Assembly (NCBI GenBank): GCA_965279655.1
Contig: OZ257255.1
Location: 868,001-932,000 of the forward strand
Direction of reading: 5' to 3'
DNA: 64,000 nucleotides
Origin: SCTM01 sp965279655
Lineage (GTDB): Bacteria > Pseudomonadota > Alphaproteobacteria > Rhodospirillales > Rhodospirillaceae
The translations under genes and the position numbers were made by a program. The notes beneath the pieces were generated by a model. It ran no database searches, had not been told where the DNA came from, and saw only the letters and a list, made by a program, of their open reading frames with translations. This document shows positions 16,028-23,659 of the stretch, in pieces; position 1 is the first letter of the stretch, and each line of letters opens with the position of its first letter.

Positions 16028-16043
16028 GTCCACAAATGCAAGC
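16028..16043 (+). promoter_or_regulatory. Shared operator motif, site E
   Basis: The plus strand reads GTCCACAAATGCAAGC; on the minus strand GCTTGCATTTGTGGAC lies 27 bases upstream of the ligase start at 16000. It matches site D at 12 of 16 positions. A possible minus-strand promoter is TTGAAG, 17 bases, TAAGGT. Confidence 0.45.
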
Positions 16044-16128
16044 TTCAAACAAAAACGCCGGCCCCGGGCGCGCGATAGGAAAAGTGGGAACCGGTTTTCC
16101 GTTGCATCGCGCGCCAACTATATAGATA

Positions 16129-16164
16129 GAGCCCAATCGGATCGGGCTCGATCCGATTGGGCTC
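16129..16164. repeat. 36-base near-perfect palindrome
   Basis: Two 15-base arms (GAGCCCAATCGGATC and its complement) flank a six-base centre GGGCTC. As RNA it would form a very stable hairpin, but no U-run follows on either strand. It lies between two minus-strand genes and ends just upstream of the small secreted protein's stop. Terminator, mRNA-stability element or repeat are all possible. Confidence 0.7.
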
Positions 16165-16202
16165 TGGGGACCGGCGTCGTTGTCGATAAGATGCGCCCGG
16201 TC

Positions 16203-16535
16203 TTAGCGGAAGCTGAAGCCCAAGCTCACGCTCGGCTCAGAGTAGTAGACGGGCGGTGCGTAGTAGGCCGGCGGGGCGTAGTAGCGCGGGCCGGCGTAGT
16301 AGCGGTCGCGCCAGCGCGCTTCGCGCCAACGTTCCGCCTGGATCCGGCGCATCCGCTCGCGTTCCCAGCGGTTCCAGTCCCCACGATGATCGTGGCGGTC
16401 CCATCCGCGGTGGCGACCGTTGTCGGCTTGGGCCGGGCTGGCGGTCACGACGCTCGTACCGGCGACTGCGGCGAGTGCGCCGAGCGCCACCAGCATCCCG
16501 CGTCCCATCTTCAGGCGATCCATAAAGCCACTCAT
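16203..16535 (-). CDS. Small secreted Arg/Tyr-rich protein (PXPV-like)
   Basis: A 110-residue exported protein. After a basic start, MLVALGALAAVAGTSVVTASPAQA is a signal peptide with cleavage before DNGRH. The mature part is charged and aromatic (RHRGWDRHDHRGDWNRWERERMRR, written here only in part), then carries a tyrosine/proline repeat YYAPPAYYAPPVYY, and ends in SLGFSFR. Similar arginine- and tyrosine-rich periplasmic proteins with PxPV-like repeats are common in alphaproteobacteria and have no assigned function. RBS AAGGAGG is directly upstream. It is a single-gene unit. Confidence 0.75.
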   Translation of the reverse strand: MSGFMDRLKMGRGMLVALGALAAVAGTSVVTASPAQADNGRHRGWDRHDHRGDWNRWERERMRRIQAERWREARWRDRYYAGPRYYAPPAYYAPPVYYSEPSVSLGFSFR

Positions 16536-16848
16536 AAAGTCCTCCTTGGGCCGAAGCCCGAATTAGCCTCTCAAGGGGATTCAACCCCCGTAGTGTGGCG
16601 GGATCGGTCAGGACCTGTGGCGAGGTTGGGGCGGAACCAAGGTATTCGGCCGGAAATCACGGCAATTCGCACGCTGCGGTCGTGACGCAACCAGATGTCC
16701 CGTTCGACCGTAGGTTTCGGTAATTTGTGGACAGCTACGCGTTTCGCTGCCAAAACGAGAGTACAACTGTTGCGATTGTTGAGAATCCGTTTATGTTTCG
16801 GCTCGATAATAAAAGCGGTTTTGGACCGCGGCTTGAGGGCGGGGCATC
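16536..16848. other. Intergenic region between divergent genes, probable promoters
   Basis: 313 bases without a convincing gene. Near 16770-16800, TTGCGA followed after 16 bases by TATGTT could be a weak promoter for the receiver-domain gene, and AT-rich ATAATAAAAG occurs at about 16806-16816. I saw no strong inverted repeat or RNA gene. Confidence 0.4.
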
Positions 16849-17859
16849 GTGAAACTGGATCGTGAGCAACTCGCCGACATCGAGATTTTTGTCGGCGACC
16901 CCAATGAGCAGGTCCGCGACAGCCTCCGCTCGATCATGCGCGCGGAGGGAATGCGGCGCATCAACACCTTCGGCCGCGCCGAAGACCTCATGGAGGCCCT
17001 GAAGAAGTCGCCGCCCGATCTCCTCCTGCTGTCCGACGATTTCGACGACAAGGAGAAAGAGAAGGACATCAAAGAGCGGGTCTTCAACATCGTTCGCGAC
17101 ATCCGCCATTTCCGCCTCGGCATCAATCCGTTCATCCTGATCACCATGATGATTGCCCAGGACAACGACGCCGGTATCAAGAAGGCCGTGGGCGCGGGCT
17201 CCGACGACGTGCTGATCAAGCCGCTGTCGGCCGGCAAGCTGCTGGATCGCATCGGTCATCTCACTTTCAATCGTCTGCCCTTCATCGCCACCACCGACTA
17301 CGTCGGGCCGGAGCGCCGCCGCCAGGGCGAACGGCCGTCGATGATCCCGCGTCTCGACGTCGTGAACACGATGAGGGACAAGGTCGAAGGCCGCCGCCCG
17401 TCGACAATCCAACTCACGCGCGCGATCAATCAGAGCATGCGCGAAGTGCTGATCGCGCAGCTCGACAGCTTCCACCTCAAGGTCGCTTATGCCTGCAACG
17501 TGGTCGTCAGGTCCGTGCAGGAGAAGGATTTGAACGCCGACCGCGCCAAGCAATTCAATTTCCTGGTGCAGGTCATTGAGGACGCGTCACTGCACGCCAA
17601 ACGTCTGCGGCGTGACTCGCTTTCCGAAGCGTGGACCGCGTTGATCCCGAACGCGCGCGCGATCGAGAAGACGTTCAGTCTCGAGGGCGGGGACATCGCC
17701 ACCTTGCAGATGTTCCCCAAGCTGTTCGAATCCACGAAGCAAAGTATCCCGGTGGAAGAACCGGCCGCTGCCGCCGCGGCGCCCGCCGCCGCCGCGCCCG
17801 CCGAAGGCAGCGACGCTGCCGCGCCGGCGGACGGCTCATCGCCGCAGAAAGTCGCCTAA
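16849..17859 (+). CDS. Response-regulator receiver-domain protein with Ala/Pro-rich tail
   Basis: A 336-residue protein. The N-terminal 130 residues form a CheY-like receiver: IEIFVGDPNEQVRDSL with acidic D17, LLLLSDDF with the likely phospho-acceptor aspartate (63 or 64), and DDVLIKPLSAGKL with the conserved lysine. No known output domain follows; residues 190-300 are predicted helical (SMREVLIAQLDSFHLKVAY onwards) and may dimerise or bind partners, and the last 35 residues are an Ala/Pro-rich disordered tail. No sensor kinase is adjacent. Start is a GTG at 16849. Likely a stand-alone signalling protein of unknown pathway. Confidence 0.75.
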   Translation: MKLDREQLADIEIFVGDPNEQVRDSLRSIMRAEGMRRINTFGRAEDLMEALKKSPPDLLLLSDDFDDKEKEKDIKERVFNIVRDIRHFRLGINPFILITMMIAQDNDAGIKKAVGAGSDDVLIKPLSAGKLLDRIGHLTFNRLPFIATTDYVGPERRRQGERPSMIPRLDVVNTMRDKVEGRRPSTIQLTRAINQSMREVLIAQLDSFHLKVAYACNVVVRSVQEKDLNADRAKQFNFLVQVIEDASLHAKRLRRDSLSEAWTALIPNARAIEKTFSLEGGDIATLQMFPKLFESTKQSIPVEEPAAAAAAPAAAAPAEGSDAAAPADGSSPQKVA

Positions 17860-17871
17860 GCGACTTGACCG

Positions 17872-19116
17872 TTACTGCGCGATCTCGTCGAGATCGACGC
17901 CGCTGCGGACGTTGTCGAGCGTCAGCAGCGCGAGCGCGATCACGCACATGGACGGCACGACGGCGAGGGTGAAGGCCCACTGCCAGCCGATGGCTTTGAT
18001 CGCCCAGGCGACGCCGATAGGGAAGGTGGCCATGCCGAGGTTCAGGGCGCAGGAGCCGGCGATCCCAATCGCCGTGGCGCGCACGCGGGTGGGGAAGATT
18101 TCCGCCTGCATGGCGCCCATGACCGCCGCATTGCCGAAGAAGAACGCCGCCATGAGCGCGAACCAAATCGCATCCCCCGTGTACGTCGTCGGGATCCACA
18201 TCAACCCGGCGACGGCGAGGGAGCCGAGCACGCACCAGACGATGCAGGTGTTGCGCCGGGTGATGACGAACTCCGACACGAACGACGCGGCGACATAGCC
18301 CACGAGGCCGACGCCGTAGGAACTGCCGACGATCGAGGTGGCTTGTTCCAGCGAGTATCCCCGGAACTCCTGGAAATAGCTCGGCAGGAAGAACGCGGTG
18401 CCAGCATAGGCGCCGCCGAACAGGAAAAAGCTCAGGAAGCAGATGAAGGTCTTGTGCCGCAGGTGCGGCGCGAAGATCTCGCCGATACGCTCGCCCAGCG
18501 GCCGCGAATCCGTTTGCTGCGCGGCCTTGAAACGGGCGCTCTCCGGCAGGGTGCGCGCGAGCACCAGCGCGATCGGGATCACCAGCAAGGCGGGCATGAA
18601 GATGTAGCGCCAGCCGAACGTCGTCAGCATCGGCGCGACGAACAGCGACGCCACGAACCAGCCGAGCGGAAAGCCGCAGTTCAACAGGCCCAGTAGCAAG
18701 CCGCGGCCTTTGGGCGGCGCCACCTCGGCGGTGTACGCCTGGGTGATCGGCGACAGGCCATTGCTGAATCCGGCTGACAGCATGCGCAGCACAGTGAGCG
18801 TCACCAAGCCGGTGACAAGGGCGTGCAGCCCGACAATGAGTGCGGAGACACCCAGACACGCCGCGAACATGGTCTTGCGGCCGTAGCGGTCGGTGAGCAC
18901 GCCGATCACCGCGCTGGCGACGGCGGCGAATAGGAATGACGCGGACAACACCCAGCCGATGTCGTCGATGCCCGCGCCGAATTCCGCGCGGATGCCCGGG
19001 ATGGCATAGCCGAACAGGGATTGATCCATGTTCGCGAGCGTCCATCCCAGCAGGCAGGTGAGGAAAACCAGCAGCGCGGTGCCGTGAATGGATTTCAGCG
19101 TGTTGGCGATTGTCAT
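17872..19116 (-). CDS. MFS transporter (metabolite:H+ symporter type)
   Basis: A 414-residue inner-membrane protein with about 12 hydrophobic segments. The MFS signature between helices 2 and 3 is GVLTDRYGRKTMFA, with the second-half counterpart weaker; AEIFPTRVRATAIGIAG resembles the aromatic acid/sialate:H+ symporter branches. The ATG at 19116 begins MTIANTLKSIHGTALLVFL; upstream codons in frame are not supported by an RBS. It stands convergent to the receiver gene with 12 bases between stops. Substrate unknown; an organic acid is likely from the family. Confidence 0.8.
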   Translation of the reverse strand: MTIANTLKSIHGTALLVFLTCLLGWTLANMDQSLFGYAIPGIRAEFGAGIDDIGWVLSASFLFAAVASAVIGVLTDRYGRKTMFAACLGVSALIVGLHALVTGLVTLTVLRMLSAGFSNGLSPITQAYTAEVAPPKGRGLLLGLLNCGFPLGWFVASLFVAPMLTTFGWRYIFMPALLVIPIALVLARTLPESARFKAAQQTDSRPLGERIGEIFAPHLRHKTFICFLSFFLFGGAYAGTAFFLPSYFQEFRGYSLEQATSIVGSSYGVGLVGYVAASFVSEFVITRRNTCIVWCVLGSLAVAGLMWIPTTYTGDAIWFALMAAFFFGNAAVMGAMQAEIFPTRVRATAIGIAGSCALNLGMATFPIGVAWAIKAIGWQWAFTLAVVPSMCVIALALLTLDNVRSGVDLDEIAQ

Positions 19117-19267
19117 GCGAACCCCTGTTCCCCCGGCGGAGCATAGCGCGGTCCGCCGGCAAGCGTCTTGCGGGAACAGGGCCCGCGGAGTCGCCTCCGC
19201 CATGGATCGCTGCGCTGCGGACGGCTTTTTCTTCTCCCGCGGAACCTTGCCCGGAGAGCGTCGTTCT

Positions 19268-19292
19268 AAAGACGACTAAAATAGTATTGTAT
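19268..19292 (+). promoter_or_regulatory. IscR-type (Rrf2) operator box
   Basis: The 25-base segment centred on GACTAAAATAGT matches the published type 1 IscR consensus ATASYYGACTRWWWYAGTCRRSTAT at 20 of 25 positions by my count, including all 12 bases of the central GACT-N5-AGT block. It lies 73 bases before the first small gene, which is upstream of an Rrf2 regulator. Confidence 0.6.
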
Positions 19293-19364
19293 TGACGCGG
19301 GCGGGGTCGTTTAGGCCCCGAAGAGGGAAGACAGTGCGGCTCTCACCAAGCAGGAGTGTGCGCA

Positions 19365-19604
19365 ATGACAGGACAGCGCTACGTGATTGAACTCGAAGGC
19401 GAGCCCGCCGGGATCGTCGTCGGGGAACGCACGGGATTTCGTTTCTATGCCGTGCAATCGCATTTTTCGTCCTTGGAGCAGCGGTTGTTCCGCTCGCCGG
19501 GCCAGGCGGAACATGCGTGCCGGGAATTGACGGAGGAAGAGGACGCGTTCCCTTACGCCGAAGCCCAACGGATCGCAGCCTCCCTCAGGGGCGCACGAGC
19601 ATGA
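19365..19604 (+). CDS. Small protein of unknown function, first of three
   Basis: A 79-residue protein beginning MTGQRYVIELEGEPAGIVVGERTGFRFYAV. It has an N-terminal beta-rich half, then QSHFSSLEQRLFRSPGQAEHACRELTEEED and an Ala/Arg-rich end. No signal peptide or membrane segment. The ATG at 19365 has CAGGAG nine bases upstream; an in-frame GTG at 19356 is less well placed. The stop overlaps the next start (ATGA). I do not recognise the family. Position behind an IscR-type box and ahead of an Rrf2 gene suggests a redox or sulfur-related role, which is inference. Confidence 0.7.
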   Translation: MTGQRYVIELEGEPAGIVVGERTGFRFYAVQSHFSSLEQRLFRSPGQAEHACRELTEEEDAFPYAEAQRIAASLRGARA

Positions 19605-19798
19605 GCGACCATCCCAATCCCCTGTGGCTGCGATGGCTTGGGCATACGCTTCACGGCGAAATGCTGAGCACGCCTCTGCCGGGCTGGTCGGGTCCGGAGA
19701 GGTTCGAGGCCGCTCCACCCATGCCCTCGCCGGAGGAAATCGCCGCGGCCGTCCGTGAAAGCGGATTGCCCTACGGGTTCCCGTTCTCTTGGATGTAG
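19601..19798 (+). CDS. Small protein of unknown function, second of three
   Basis: A 65-residue protein, MSDHPNPLWLRWLGHTLHGEM at the start and GLPYGFPFSWM at the end, rich in Trp, Pro and His. No signal peptide or clear membrane helix. Translationally coupled to its upstream neighbour by a four-base ATGA overlap and followed after 9 bases by the third small gene. The tight packing and good coding periodicity support a real gene, but I cannot assign a family. Confidence 0.65.
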   Translation: MSDHPNPLWLRWLGHTLHGEMLSTPLPGWSGPERFEAAPPMPSPEEIAAAVRESGLPYGFPFSWM

Positions 19799-19807
19799 GA
19801 GGTGGCC

Positions 19808-20053
19808 ATGCGGATGGACATTGAGCGTGTCTTTCTCCGAATTGAGGCCCGGCGGGCACGGCAATTCGCGCATAAAACCGGCCTGCGATGTCCACAGGGC
19901 TGTACCGCCATTCTGGCCAACGACACCCCGGCCCTCGCGAAGTGGGACGAACTGCTTCTGGAGCAATGGCGCATCAGCAATGGGCTGACGGACGTTATCT
20001 GCGAGGCGGAAGCGCCGAATTCCGAAACGGCGGCTTGCGGCGTGGGAGGCTAG
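19808..20053 (+). CDS. Small Cys-containing protein, third of three
   Basis: An 81-residue protein. Its N-terminal half is helical and basic (RMDIERVFLRIEARRARQF); then CPQGC gives a CxxxC pair near residue 30, with two more cysteines in the C-terminal third (VICEAE, ACGVGG). The ATG at 19808 is preceded by GTAGGAGG. Cysteine spacing could bind metal or form a redox disulfide, but no known family is evident. It ends 64 bases before the Rrf2 regulator and is probably in the same transcript. Confidence 0.65.
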   Translation: MRMDIERVFLRIEARRARQFAHKTGLRCPQGCTAILANDTPALAKWDELLLEQWRISNGLTDVICEAEAPNSETAACGVGG

Positions 20054-20117
20054 TTCCGTCTGCCCTTGAGCGGCTTGGTCGCGTATGGTGGGCCCGTGGA
20101 TCGGATACGGGACTACC

Positions 20118-20546
20118 ATGCTCACGCAACGTACGAAGTATGCCCTGCGCGCGATGCTCCTTTTGGCGGCGCAGCCCAAGGGCGAGTTGATGCTGGTCGG
20201 CGATATCGCCGATACACGTAAGATTCCCCGGAAGTTCCTCGAACAGATCCTGCTCGAACTCAAAAGCCATGGTCTGCTCGCGTCCGTGCGCGGCAAGCAC
20301 GGGGGCTACAAGCTGGGCCGCCCGGCCGACAAGATCACTTACGGTGAAATCATCCGCATCACCGACGGCGCCCTGGCGCCGATCGCCTGTGCGAGCCTGG
20401 CGTTCTATCGGAAGTGCGATGATTGCGAAGACGAGAAATTCTGCGCCATCCGCAAGACGATGCGGGCCGTGCGCGACTCCATGGCGGAAATCCTGGATAC
20501 CGTGACCCTGGCGGACGGTGCGGCCCGCGAGAAAAAGCGGCGTTAG
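20118..20546 (+). CDS. Rrf2-family transcriptional regulator (IscR/CymR-like)
   Basis: A 142-residue winged-helix regulator. MLTQRTKYALRAMLLLA is the typical Rrf2 start, KIPRKFLEQILLELKSHGLLAS is the recognition helix region, and VRGKHGGYKLGRPADKITYGEIIR is the wing. Four cysteines, C91, C100, C103 and C109, lie where IscR binds its Fe-S cluster (three cysteines in E. coli IscR), so an Fe-S or redox sensor is likely. Directly upstream of the sulfate porin and transport genes, it is a good candidate for the sulfur-assimilation regulator. The ATG at 20118 matches the family start; a longer frame is not needed. Confidence 0.88.
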   Translation: MLTQRTKYALRAMLLLAAQPKGELMLVGDIADTRKIPRKFLEQILLELKSHGLLASVRGKHGGYKLGRPADKITYGEIIRITDGALAPIACASLAFYRKCDDCEDEKFCAIRKTMRAVRDSMAEILDTVTLADGAAREKKRR

Positions 20547-20569
20547 GAGTGCCGGAGCGGACGGTCGGG

Positions 20570-20670
20570 AATATAACCCGACCAAATAGATAGACATTTC
20601 ATCCGCCGGTTCCCCTCAAAGCGGAAAAAATTCCTCTCGAATTAACTCTACCGAAAAGGTAGGGATAAAG
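20570..20670 (+). promoter_or_regulatory. Promoter and operator region before the sulfate-uptake genes
   Basis: TTAACT (about 20642-20647) and GATAAA (about 20665-20670) are a possible -35/-10 pair. Between them lies CTACC-GAAAA-GGTAG (20648-20662), an inverted repeat, where a bound repressor would block transcription. About 60 bases upstream, CGACCAAATAGATAGAC resembles the left half of the box at 19268. An Rrf2 target is likely. Confidence 0.5.
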
Positions 20671-20746
20671 GGTAGCGCAAGCCGGCCGCAGAGCCGCCAT
20701 CTTCACCGTGTCGCGAATCGACGACGTTCAGTGAAGGAGACCCGAC

Positions 20747-20911
20747 GTGCGTATCCGTGTTGCAAAGCCAGACGACAACACCCTCGCGCATGTCCTTGCG
20801 ATCTGTGCGTTCACGCTGATTGCGTCGATTGTTCTCGGCTTCGGCCGTCCAGCCGATAGCCACGCCACCCGTTCCGTCGACCGCGCCGCGCAGATCGCGG
20901 TCGGCTCTTAA
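20747..20911 (+). CDS. 54-residue single-pass membrane peptide
   Basis: A small gene with GTG start at 20747 and a good RBS (AAGGAG nine bases upstream). It encodes MRIRVAKPDDNTLAHV, then a hydrophobic segment LAICAFTLIASIVLGFG (about residues 17-33) and a polar tail to GS. One membrane helix with the positive N-terminus inside is predicted. It lies 31 bases before the porin gene, under the same promoter region, so it is probably co-expressed with sulfate uptake genes. No family recognised; a small accessory subunit or regulatory peptide is possible. Confidence 0.65.
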   Translation: MRIRVAKPDDNTLAHVLAICAFTLIASIVLGFGRPADSHATRSVDRAAQIAVGS

Positions 20912-20942
20912 TCGCCAGTCCAAAGATACAGAGGGCACAACA

Positions 20943-22430
20943 ATGAAGACTTTCTCCACATTCCTCCTGGCCGGTGTCGCGACCGTTGCCTTGGCGGGGC
21001 CCGCGCTCGCCGATCCGCGCGACGACAAGATCAGGGCGCTCGAAGCCAAGCTCGACTTGCTCGCGAGCGAACTCAAGGAACTGAAGGCCGACAAGACAAC
21101 CGAGGCGCAACGGGTGGACGCGCAGATCATCGATCTGAAGCGCACCGCCACGGCACAGTACATCGACGTCCAGAAGCAGCGCGAGCAAGACGTGCAAGTG
21201 AAACTGGACAACGCGCGTCCGACCCTTCAGACCGCCGACGGGAAGTTCTCTCTCTCCCTGCGCTCGTTGCTGCAGTACGACGTGGCCGGCTATTCGCAGG
21301 ACAACCGCGCGCTATCCGGCACGGATTTGTCGAGCGGGTCGCTTTTCCGCCGCGCCCGTTTCGGGTTTCAGGGCAAGGCGTTTGGCGACTGGTCCTATGC
21401 GTTCCAGTACGAGGCCGGTGGTTCGGCGATCGAAGGGGGAACGGTCAGCGATGCGTACATTCAGTATGACGGCTTCAAGTGGGCCAAGTTCCGTGTCGGT
21501 GCTTTCTCCCCGCCGCAGGGCATCGACGACCAGACCGGTTCCGGCGATTTGATTTTCCTGGAGCGCGCGGCGCCGAGCGACCTCGCGCGTAGCGTTGCGG
21601 GATCCGACGGCCGCAAGAACTTCCTGGGCGTGACGTCCTACAACGATGACTACTACGCGGCGTTGACGTGGAGCGGCGCGCGCGCGGGCGATGCGGCGGT
21701 ATTCGATTCGCAGCAAGCCTTGGTCGGCCGTCTTGCCTATCGCTTCGTCAAGGGCGCGGATGCAAATGCTCAAATCTCCGTGAGCGGTACGCATGTGCTG
21801 AAGTTGGCTGACACGGCGGCGGGCCCGACGGGTCCTTCCGCGATCAATCTTCAGACGCGGCCGGAGAACAACGTCGATGGCACGCGTCTCATCGGCACCG
21901 GCAATATCAACGCGCGCGGCGTGGATGTGTGGGGTGTCGAGGCTGCGGGCAACTGGAAGAGCCTGTACGGGCAGGCCGGCTACTTCGGCTACTCGGTCGA
22001 TCGCCGCGACAGCCCGCTGGTCAATCCGAGTTTCGACGGATGGTACGTGCAAGGCACGTGGGTGCTTACCGGCGAAGCGCGCCGTTACAACGCGGAGACG
22101 GCCACATGGCAGAACCCGCGGCCGGACAAGCCGTTTAGCTTGAAGAACCCCGGTATCGGTGCCTGGGAATTGACCGGCCGTTACAGCGAACTCGATCTTG
22201 ATTTCCGTCCGGGCGTGCAGGGTGCGACGTTGGTGGCAAGCACCGGCGGCATTCGCGGCGGCAAACAGAAAGCCTTCACCACCGGCTTCAATTGGTACCC
22301 GAACAACGTCATTCGCTTCACCTTCAATTATCAACACGTCAACGTGAACCGGATCGGCGCGGCTGCGCCGTTCGGCCAGATCGGTCAAGACGTCGACATT
22401 CTCGCGGCACGCGCGCAGTTGGCGTTCTAA
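20943..22430 (+). CDS. Outer-membrane porin (OprO/OprP-like), sulfate operon
   Basis: A 495-residue outer-membrane beta-barrel protein. MKTFSTFLLAGVATVALAGPALA is the signal peptide. Residues about 25-80 form a coiled coil (IRALEAKLDLLASELKELKAD), the trimerisation segment of phosphate-selective-porin relatives. The rest is alternating beta strands (RRARFGFQGKAFGDWSYAFQYE, and AKFRVGAFSPPQGID typical of OprO/P) ending in RAQLAF with the terminal phenylalanine required for BAM assembly. OprP/OprO bind phosphate or polyphosphate; the position before a sulfate-binding protein suggests sulfate or sulfonate diffusion here, an inference. Confidence 0.85.
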   Translation: MKTFSTFLLAGVATVALAGPALADPRDDKIRALEAKLDLLASELKELKADKTTEAQRVDAQIIDLKRTATAQYIDVQKQREQDVQVKLDNARPTLQTADGKFSLSLRSLLQYDVAGYSQDNRALSGTDLSSGSLFRRARFGFQGKAFGDWSYAFQYEAGGSAIEGGTVSDAYIQYDGFKWAKFRVGAFSPPQGIDDQTGSGDLIFLERAAPSDLARSVAGSDGRKNFLGVTSYNDDYYAALTWSGARAGDAAVFDSQQALVGRLAYRFVKGADANAQISVSGTHVLKLADTAAGPTGPSAINLQTRPENNVDGTRLIGTGNINARGVDVWGVEAAGNWKSLYGQAGYFGYSVDRRDSPLVNPSFDGWYVQGTWVLTGEARRYNAETATWQNPRPDKPFSLKNPGIGAWELTGRYSELDLDFRPGVQGATLVASTGGIRGGKQKAFTTGFNWYPNNVIRFTFNYQHVNVNRIGAAAPFGQIGQDVDILAARAQLAF

Positions 22431-22472
22431 GCCCCACCCCAGTATTCTCCCTCACCGAATTTGGAGACTCCG

Positions 22473-23480
22473 ATGAAAACGAAGTCGATCTTGGTCGCCG
22501 TCGCTATCGCTGCCCTCGCGGCGCTGCCGCAGGCTGCAAGTGCGAAGGACATCTCGCTGCTCAACGTGTCCTACGATCCCACCCGTGAACTTTACAAGGA
22601 CGTGAACGCGGCCTTCGCGAAGCAGTGGAAGGAAAAGACCGGCGATACGGTCACCATCCAGCAATCCCACGGCGGCTCCGGCAAGCAGGCGCGCTCGGTG
22701 ATCGACGGCCTGAAGGCCGACGTCGTCACGCTCGCGCTCGCCTACGACGTGGACTCGCTCTACGACAACGGCAAGCTCATTCCGCAGGATTGGCAAAAGC
22801 GTCTGCCGCAGAACGCCGCGCCCTACACCTCGACCATCGTGTTTCTGGTGCGCAAGGGCAATCCCTGGAAGATCAAGGACTGGGACGACCTGGTGAAGCC
22901 GGGCATCTCTGTCATCACGCCGAACCCGAAGACGTCCGGCGGCGCGCGCTGGAACTACCTCGCGGCTTGGGCTTACGCGCTGCACCACAACAACAACGAC
23001 GAAGCCAAAGCCAAGGAGTTCGTGGGCAAGCTGTTCAAGAACGTGCCGGTGCTCGACACGGGCGCGCGCGGCTCCACCACCACCTTCGCGCAGCGTGGTC
23101 TCGGCGACGTTCTGCTCGCGTGGGAGAATGAAGCCTATCTGTCGCTCGCCGAATTCGGCGCGGACAAGTTCGACATTATCGTGCCGTCCGAGAGCATCCT
23201 GGCCGAGCCGACCATCTCGGTGGTCGACAAGGTCGTGGACAGCAAGGGCACGCGGGCCGTGGCGGAGGCGTACCTAAACTTCCTCTACACGCCTGAGGCT
23301 CAGAAGATCATCGCGAAGAACTTCTACCGCCCGCGCGATGAGTCGGCCCTGTCGGCGGCGACGATCAAATTCCCCGACCTGAAGCTGGTGACCATCGACG
23401 AGCAGTTCGGCGGATGGCGCGTGGCGCAGAAGAAGCACTTCGACGACGGCGGTGTATTCGACGACCTCTACAAGCCCTAG
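22473..23480 (+). CDS. sbp: Periplasmic sulfate-binding protein
   Basis: A 335-residue substrate-binding protein. MKTKSILVAVAIAALAALPQAASA is the signal peptide. LLNVSYDPTRELYKDVN, QSHGGSGKQARSVIDGLKADVVTLA, NPKTSGGARWNYLAAW and ENEAYLS are the classical sulfate/thiosulfate-binding protein motifs; the serine and glycine of QSHGGSGKQ and TSGGARW hydrogen-bond the anion. It delivers sulfate to CysT/CysW/CysA encoded just downstream. The ATG at 22473 has GGAG seven bases upstream, better than the in-frame TTG at 22461. A hairpin follows the gene before cysT. Confidence 0.93.
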   Translation: MKTKSILVAVAIAALAALPQAASAKDISLLNVSYDPTRELYKDVNAAFAKQWKEKTGDTVTIQQSHGGSGKQARSVIDGLKADVVTLALAYDVDSLYDNGKLIPQDWQKRLPQNAAPYTSTIVFLVRKGNPWKIKDWDDLVKPGISVITPNPKTSGGARWNYLAAWAYALHHNNNDEAKAKEFVGKLFKNVPVLDTGARGSTTTFAQRGLGDVLLAWENEAYLSLAEFGADKFDIIVPSESILAEPTISVVDKVVDSKGTRAVAEAYLNFLYTPEAQKIIAKNFYRPRDESALSAATIKFPDLKLVTIDEQFGGWRVAQKKHFDDGGVFDDLYKP

Positions 23481-23502
23481 AGGGACCAACCTAGGCAGGC
23501 GG

Positions 23503-23588
23503 GCAGGGGTCCCAAGCCGTTTCCTCGGGGCCCCTGTTCCGTTGAACCCTTCTCTACATCACCTCCGGGAGAGAATAAAAATCTCTCC
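23503..23588 (+). terminator. Hairpins between sbp and cysT
   Basis: CAGGGGTCCC pairs with GGGGCCCCTG (about 23503-23535, one G-U pair). A second hairpin, GGAGAGA-ATAAAAA-TCTCTCC, is at 23568-23588. Neither has a strong trailing U-run, so partial termination or 3'-end protection of the abundant sbp mRNA is more likely than a full stop. A related hairpin occurs after cysA. Confidence 0.55.
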
Positions 23589-23659
23589 AGGCGGCGGGTG
23601 TTGGAACTTCATTGATCCTGAAATTGCTCGAAACGCGCCCGGCTGGGAGTGGAGGGGCG

